Source: Hippopus hippopus (taxonomy: Eukaryota; Mollusca; Bivalvia; Cardiida; Cardiidae). From it: a stretch of DNA of 64,000 nucleotides. Of this stretch, positions 41,706 to 64,000 are shown in pieces (position 1 is the stretch's first letter; every line of letters begins with the position of its first letter). The notes below the pieces were generated by a model, which saw nothing but the letters and a program-made list of their open reading frames with translations, ran no database searches and had not been told where the DNA came from. Location: assembly GCA_946811185.2 (NCBI GenBank), contig OX328106.1:31804426-31868425 (forward strand), in the 5' to 3' direction. The position numbers were made by a program, and so were the translations under genes.

Positions 41706-42175
41706 TTAGCTCTTTATCAAATGCAAGAGTTTTATGCTTGTCGAGATTTAAAGCATTGGCAGACGACAAAATAATTGTGGCTGACATGGTGTGGTTTGTA
41801 AGGCCAGAAAACATTGTTGAAAAAGGAGAAAATGTAGGTTACCAGCATTTTCTCCTTTTCCCACTATGTTTTCTAAAGGCTTTCTCATCATGGTTGTCAA
41901 AACAGGTGGTTGTTTGATAAATGGTTAATGTTTCCACTCGCAATTGCATGTTATCCCTTTGACCACACAATCAGGAGTTTTAGTGACCTTGATGGAGATG
42001 GCCTTTGAAAAAATTGTGGGAAAAGGAGAAAATGTAACCAGCATTTTCTCCAATTCACACAATGTTTTATACCCTGTCACAGACAAATCCAATAATTCAA
42101 TGGAATATGAATATAAGTTGTGGCCTGTAAATGCTTTGAGACAAATCCAAAAGTTTGTCGTATGGTAAAAAGGTA
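41706..42175. mobile_element. Two TTAA MITEs, opposite strands
   Basis: Minus copy 41706-41928 (AAATGTAGGTTACCAGCATT) and plus copy about 41950-42175 (GGGAAAAGGAGAAAATGTAA). Confidence 0.8.
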
Positions 42176-42206
42176 CACCTTGAGTCATAATGATTATATG
42201 ACCTGC

Positions 42207-42448
42207 AACACGCCAAAAGGGGGATTCGGACATTTGCGTAAAGTATCATCTCGGATCAGCCTGCGCAGTCCGCGCAAGCTAATCCGAAACAGCACTCTCC
42301 GTTTAATATGATTTTCTGTTTTGCGCAAGTCTACTCTAGCACAAAATCTAATGTAGTCGCAAAATGCCGTCTTGGATTAGCCTGCGCAGGCTGATCCGAG
42401 ACGACACTTTACGCAAATGTCCGAATGCCCCCTTTTGCTTGTTGCAAA
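42207..42448. mobile_element. GC-core MITE, family 'GGACATTTGCGTAAAG'
   Basis: The ends are inverted: GCAACACGCCAAAAGGGGG against the reverse of CCCCCTTTTGCTTGTTGC. Inside are two half-palindromes, CAGCCTGCGCAGTCCGCGCA and ATTAGCCTGCGCAGGCTGAT. About 242 bp; a sister of the element at 60049. Confidence 0.85.
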
Positions 42449-42458
42449 CCATATTTGA

Positions 42459-42692
42459 GACATGCCCTGGTAAAAGGGGGCTTTATGCATCTCCATTATG
42501 CATCGTACCAAGAAACACATGAACTAATTAGGGATCCATAAAATCCACTTTATCTGACAACCAAGTGAATTATGAGGTAGACTGGTCCTTTGACTTGCAG
42601 AAATTTGACTCTTAGCAAAAAGTTTTGGCCAAGGTCAGGAGTGGATAACTTTTGCAGATGCACAAAGCCCCCTTTTCAGAAAGCATGGCACA
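42459..42692 (-). mobile_element. GC-core MITE, family 'AAAAGGGGGCTTAATGCAT', reverse
   Basis: Contains TGAGGTAGACTGGTCCTTTG and CAAAGCCCCCTTTTCAGAAA. The core palindrome is mostly deleted. It lies about 10 bp from the related element at 42207-42448. Confidence 0.75.
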
Positions 42693-42980
42693 TTTCATTT
42701 TACAATAGATGCTTTCAAAGTGGTCTGCCGCAGATTTCTTTCAGGGGGTGTTCAATAAACATTCCAAACGGTTGATGAGTGATTCTGTAGAGTACAGAGA
42801 TATTTTATTGGGAGGACTCTCTTTGATGTAATAAACAGATGAAAAAAAAGCTGTGTCCAGAAGTTTCATTTGATACTCTATCATGTATTTTGTCTTCCCC
42901 TGTAGATGTATTTATTTGTTTATAAATACACAGTATTTAGCTACAGTGGCTCTTTCTTTCAAGATAACTGAGTGTTTTAC

Positions 42981-43228
42981 AAGCCGAGCCACGGTAGCTA
43001 AGTTGGTAGCCTGCAGGACTTGAGAACAGGGAGTCGTGGGTTCAGTCCGTGGCCCGGCCAATTTCTTTCCGAGGACTGATCATAGTGGGAAAGCAGCCAG
43101 TGGCTTGGAAAGAAAATTGTGCGGAGTACTGGTAAAAGAGACTCCAAGAAAGCATGGATAGGTGCACTGACCGCCGTGATATAACTGAAATATAATGTTG
43201 AAAACGGCGTTATACACCATACAATCAA
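42981..43228 (+). mobile_element. tRNA-derived SINE, nearly full length
   Basis: The head is tRNA-like: the A-box region GGTAGCTAAGTTGGTAGCC and B-box region GTGGGTTCAGTCCGTGG are about 30-40 bp apart. The body has GTGGGAAAGCAGCCAGTGGC and GAAAGCATGGATAGGTGCAC, ending ACGGCGTTATACACCATACA. It abuts a TTAA MITE at 43229. Compared with the 43.7-kb copy it lacks ~45 bp after the head. Confidence 0.85.
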
Positions 43229-43540
43229 TCCTTTACCAAACAATCCTGGGTTTTAACTTCTCTAATGGAGAAAGCTTTTGAAAACATTGGTAGACAAGGA
43301 GAAAATGCTGTTAACCAGCATTTTCTCCGTTTTCCGTATTGTTTTCTACCATTTCAAAGAAGTTTTGTTCGTTTGTAGATCTACCACTTTAAATTTGTCA
43401 TCTGCAGATGCTTTCAATTTGGAAGTCTAGAATTTGCCAAATTGTTCATACTGAAACTTGCAGATGACAAGTCTTTGTAGCTAAAAAGATGATTTTTGTC
43501 TTTGAAATGGTAGAGTAAATGCTGGTCACCAAAGCCCTTT
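43229..43540. mobile_element. TTAA MITE and a fragment
   Basis: Plus copy 43229-43446 (CCTTTACCAAACAATCC, ATGCTGTTAACCAGCATTTT) directly after the SINE, then a minus fragment. Confidence 0.78.
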
Positions 43541-43715
43541 CCCTCAGCTAATCACACAATCGCGATATTTTCACGACCTTGAGGATAAGAGCATTTGAAA
43601 ACATTGTGGGGGAAAAAGGGAGAAAATGCTGGTAACCAGTATTTTCTCCTTTTCCTACAATGTTTTCTACCCTTTCTGGTACAAATCCCATCATTGGAGT
43701 ATCATTTCATTTGTC

Positions 43716-43996
43716 CTCAGTCGGTAGCGTGCAGGACTTGAGAACACGGGGTCCAGTGTTCGATCCCTGGCTCGGCCAATTTCTCTCCGAGGATTAATGA
43801 TAGTCACTGCGACAGGATTCATTCCTCTCCCACCGCTGACCATTATTTCGACGATGATTATGTGGGAAAGCAGGCAGTGGCTTGGAAAGAAAATTGTGCG
43901 AAGTACTGGTAAAAGAGACTCCAGGAACGCATGGATAGGTGCACTGGCCGCCGCGATATAACTGAAATACGGCGTTAAACACCATACAATCAATCA
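43716..43996 (+). mobile_element. tRNA-derived SINE with 15-bp target duplication
   Basis: Flanked by ATCATTTCATTTGTC at 43701-43715 and 43997-44011. The head keeps the B-box region (TGTTCGATCCCTGG). The body shares TGTGGGAAAGCAGGCAGTGG and GCATGGATAGGTGCACTGG with the other SINEs. The 3' end is an ACCATACAATCAATC-type simple tail. The 5' end lacks the first part of the head seen at 42981. Confidence 0.88.
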
Positions 43997-44042
43997 ATCA
44001 TTTCATTTGTCGTCTGCAAATGCTTTGAAGTTGGACCAGTCT

Positions 44043-44992
44043 CAAGTCAAGTCAAGTAAATTTCATTTACATAGTCGGGAGTACATAATAAGAAACATAA
44101 GCTCTGCTGAGCTTTTCACAGCGACCTGACAATACATTATGACGTAAAACACACACAGACAAAAAAAAAAACCGCACCGTTTCTGCAAGGGAGGAAACTC
44201 CTGTCAGGAATGGTCAAAACTGTAGCTATTGTTACCTCCCTTGACAGGTTAAAAAACGAATGCAGCATTTATCAAGAAAGGTATTTGCTGTTTAAAAAAA
44301 TAACAAGCATAGTCACAGATAAAAAATATACAAGAAAGCAAAAAACATTAGAATAATAAAGGACTACAGAGGATAAAAGCTTAAAAGCATTAAGATCAGC
44401 ACCACACATTATATTGCCCAGCCAGTTTCACGGCTCCAGCTGCATGATCAACAATGCAGCATTTGCCCTCTCCCCTGGTGAGATTTTCTGGTGAACTGAG
44501 TGAGAAATTACAGCTAAATTTACAATAAATTCAGGAATCATGTAAATAAAAGCAAAATATACATATGCATTTAAATCTGATGTTAAAGCAAATGATGCAG
44601 AAAAAGCAGCAAAAAGAAAATAGCACAAATAGAAAGGAAACCAAACACATGAAAGCAAAAGCAGGATTAATTTTAGGCCCACAGCAGCAACTCTAGTTCT
44701 GTGAAAGCTTAATTTACTTGTGGCAAGTAGAACAATGATAATTTTCTCCCTCCCATGAGTTAATAAGATTGCGAAATCGATTAAAAGATGATGTTTCTCT
44801 AAAATGGCTAGGGAGAGAGTTCCATAGACCTTCTGCGTATCTACAAGATCTTCTACCATACCTCTCTGTCCTGGATTGTCGGATCTCTGCTATATTTTTG
44901 TTCCTAAAATTATAGTTAGAAATTAATCTTTGTATGTTATTAAACCATGGAGAATTCTGGGTTAAGTTGATGTGAAATTTTAAACGTTTGTG
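44043..44992 (-). mobile_element. 5'-truncated LINE (CR1/L2-like 3' end)
   Basis: About 950 bp of a non-LTR retrotransposon, minus strand. The coding part (44714-44992) is the C-terminal tail of the ORF2 reverse transcriptase, with RTERYGRRSCRYAEGLWNSL, FRETSSFNRFRNLINSW and a final Cys/His stretch (HCSTCHK) before the stop. About 670 bp of 3' UTR follow. The 3' end is a short run of CTTGA repeats rather than poly(A), as in CR1/L2-type elements. AGTCT at 44038-44042 and 44993-44997 is the target duplication. It is inserted in a TTAA MITE. Confidence 0.85.
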
Positions 44993-45025
44993 AGTCTAAA
45001 ATTTTGTCGTTTGGTAAAGAGTTAA

Positions 45026-45528
45026 AAGTTTATAGTGGTAAAGGGTTAAGCGATACTCTCTGTAAATTTAACCAAGGCTGTGCTATTTTCAGTAAGAGTT
45101 AGCACACAGGAACCTAGCCAATCTGTATCTTTCACATGTTATAGGGCCTTACATTTTATTTTCAATTCAGTCACGAGAATAGGCGAGAGAGACGTCTGCA
45201 AACAAAATATGATAAGACACTTTCTATTATGAGCCAAGTTTGCATTTGACGCAACTAGTTTTCTGGATAATCTTAAGAGGTAGGCAAAAACTGTTCTAAG
45301 TTTTATACTCTTCAATAGTTTCAAAAGAAACATTTAGACCTGCTAGCTGGCCATGTGAAATTGGTTACCGGAATTAAAAAGTTTCAAGCGGTATTCTAGG
45401 CCTACCGGATGGACCTGGTATATGGAGATCTATTTATAAATTCAAGCGAAGTAACTCTTACAGATCGAAATCTGTTGATAGTAACTTGTGAGAAACATTC
45501 ATAATCAACCTTCAACTTTGCGAAAAGA
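45026..45528 (+). promoter_or_regulatory. GOT1 upstream region (promoter and 5' UTR by position)
   Basis: The ~500 bp between the last repeat and the GOT1 start codon. It is mostly not recognisable as repeat and holds more CpG than its surroundings near the ATG (for example GAAGTAACTC and TTGCGAAAAG). I see no convincing TATA box or initiator. Promoter function is inferred from position only. Confidence 0.35.
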
Positions 45529-63328
<17,800 letters not shown>

Positions 63329-63460
63329 AAAAAAAAAATTAGACTTGCTAACTTTCAGTTTGAAGAAGACTGCTTTGTAAGGAATCATGTAAATCTTGAG
63401 ATATGTTAGGAGTAAGAGTAATGTACCATACCTCGTGCAATTGTGTGTGTTTTTTTTTTA

Positions 63461-64000
63461 GCTCACCTGAGCACAACGTGCTCAAGGGGAGCTTTTAGGA
63501 TCACCTGGTGTCCATCGTCCGTCGTCAACAATTCTTTAAACATCGTCTCCTCCTAAACCACTGGGCCAATTTGGACCAAACTTGGCTGGAATGTTTCTTG
63601 GGAGGTCCTCTTTAAAAAGTGTTCACAGAATTTGATTCCATCAAAAACACTGGTTGCCATGGCAACTAAATGGAATTTTCTAAGAAATTCTTTAAAAATC
63701 TTCTTCTCTGAAACCGCTGGTCAGATTTTGAAATAATTTCACAGAGATGTTCCTTGGGTGACCCTTTTCAAAAACTGTTCGCGAAATTTTGATCCGTCGA
63801 GAAACATGGCTCTGTGACTGGGGGCTACTTGCACTATACGGATATGAAGAAATTCTTAAAAATTCTTCTTCTCTGAAACGGCTGGTCAGATTTTGAAATA
63901 ATTTCACAGAGATGTTCCTTGGGTGACCCTTTTCAAAAAATGTTCGCGAAATTTTGATCCGTTGAGAAACATGGCTCTGGTGACTGGGGGCTACTTGCAC
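63461..64000 (+). repeat. Tandem-core repeat element D, cut by window edge
   Basis: AGCTCACCTGAGCACAACGT, GGAGCTTTTAGGATCACCTG, then units with GGTCAGATTTTGAAATAATT starting at 63710 and 63875 (165 bp). The minus-strand open frame is repeat sequence. It begins ~130 bp after the GOT1 stop. Confidence 0.83.

Larger units (their letters stand above)
43541..45025 (+). mobile_element. TTAA MITE carrying a SINE and a LINE insertion
   Basis: The host MITE is left in pieces 43541-43715, 43997-44042 and 44998-45025. Joined, they give the usual order: ...CACACAATC, the palindrome around 43605-43675, GTCTGCAAATGCTTTGAAG, TTTTGTCGTTTGG, then AAAGAGTTAA. The two insertions are listed separately. Confidence 0.85.

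Noticed and set aside
41925..42233. 102-aa minus-strand frame
   Set aside because: Composed of TTAA MITE and GC-core MITE sequence.
44428..44859. 143-aa minus-strand open frame with apparent membrane segments
   Set aside because: It is out of frame with the LINE reverse-transcriptase tail on the same strand (44714-44992), and the rest is LINE 3' UTR.
63692..64000. 102-aa minus-strand frame with internal repeats
   Set aside because: Two 165-bp core units of repeat element D read in reverse.

Overview
This is a window of nuclear DNA from an animal, almost certainly a bivalve mollusc. The genes are split by GT-AG introns, the DNA is AT-rich, and introns and spacer are crowded with bivalve-type repeats: short elements with a GCCTGCGCAG core, elements with ~160-bp tandem cores that look like bivalve 'pearl' elements, and tRNA-headed SINEs. 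I read the genes by joining exons at splice sites with matching phase. I do not assign a species; a heterodont clam or dreissenid mussel would fit.

Two genes lie head to tail on the + strand. From the left edge to 37449 is the 3' part of focadhesin (FOCAD): 22 exons encoding the last ~1,116 residues, with every phase matching and the stop at 37447-37449. From 45529 to 63328 is a complete eight-exon cytosolic aspartate aminotransferase gene (GOT1), 412 residues, with its catalytic lysine and substrate-binding arginines intact. No other host gene is supported; the long open frames elsewhere come from repeats.

Most of the rest is transposon-derived. The commonest element is a ~225-bp palindromic MITE with TTAA ends and a 67-bp nearly perfect central palindrome. 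I count about 80 complete or partial copies, perhaps a fifth of the window. Other families are two mariner elements (3609-4805, decayed; 30719-32056, nearly intact but broken by a 5-bp duplication and a stop); two foldback elements made from an inverted duplication of the 3' end of a Tc1 transposase gene; GC-cored MITEs; a 'GTATTCACC' foldback family; tRNA-derived SINEs; a truncated LINE; several tandem-core families with a ~156-168-bp period; and a 33-bp satellite.

Many elements sit inside one another with readable target-site duplications, so the order of insertion can be worked out. Clear nests are at 15183-16210, 16607-17454, 38968-39600, 43541-45025, 50698-51195, 53522-53940 and 57515-57955.

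The two genes have no known joint function. FOCAD is a large helical-repeat protein linked to focal adhesions and to the cytoplasmic SKI RNA-decay complex. GOT1 is a PLP enzyme of the malate-aspartate shuttle.
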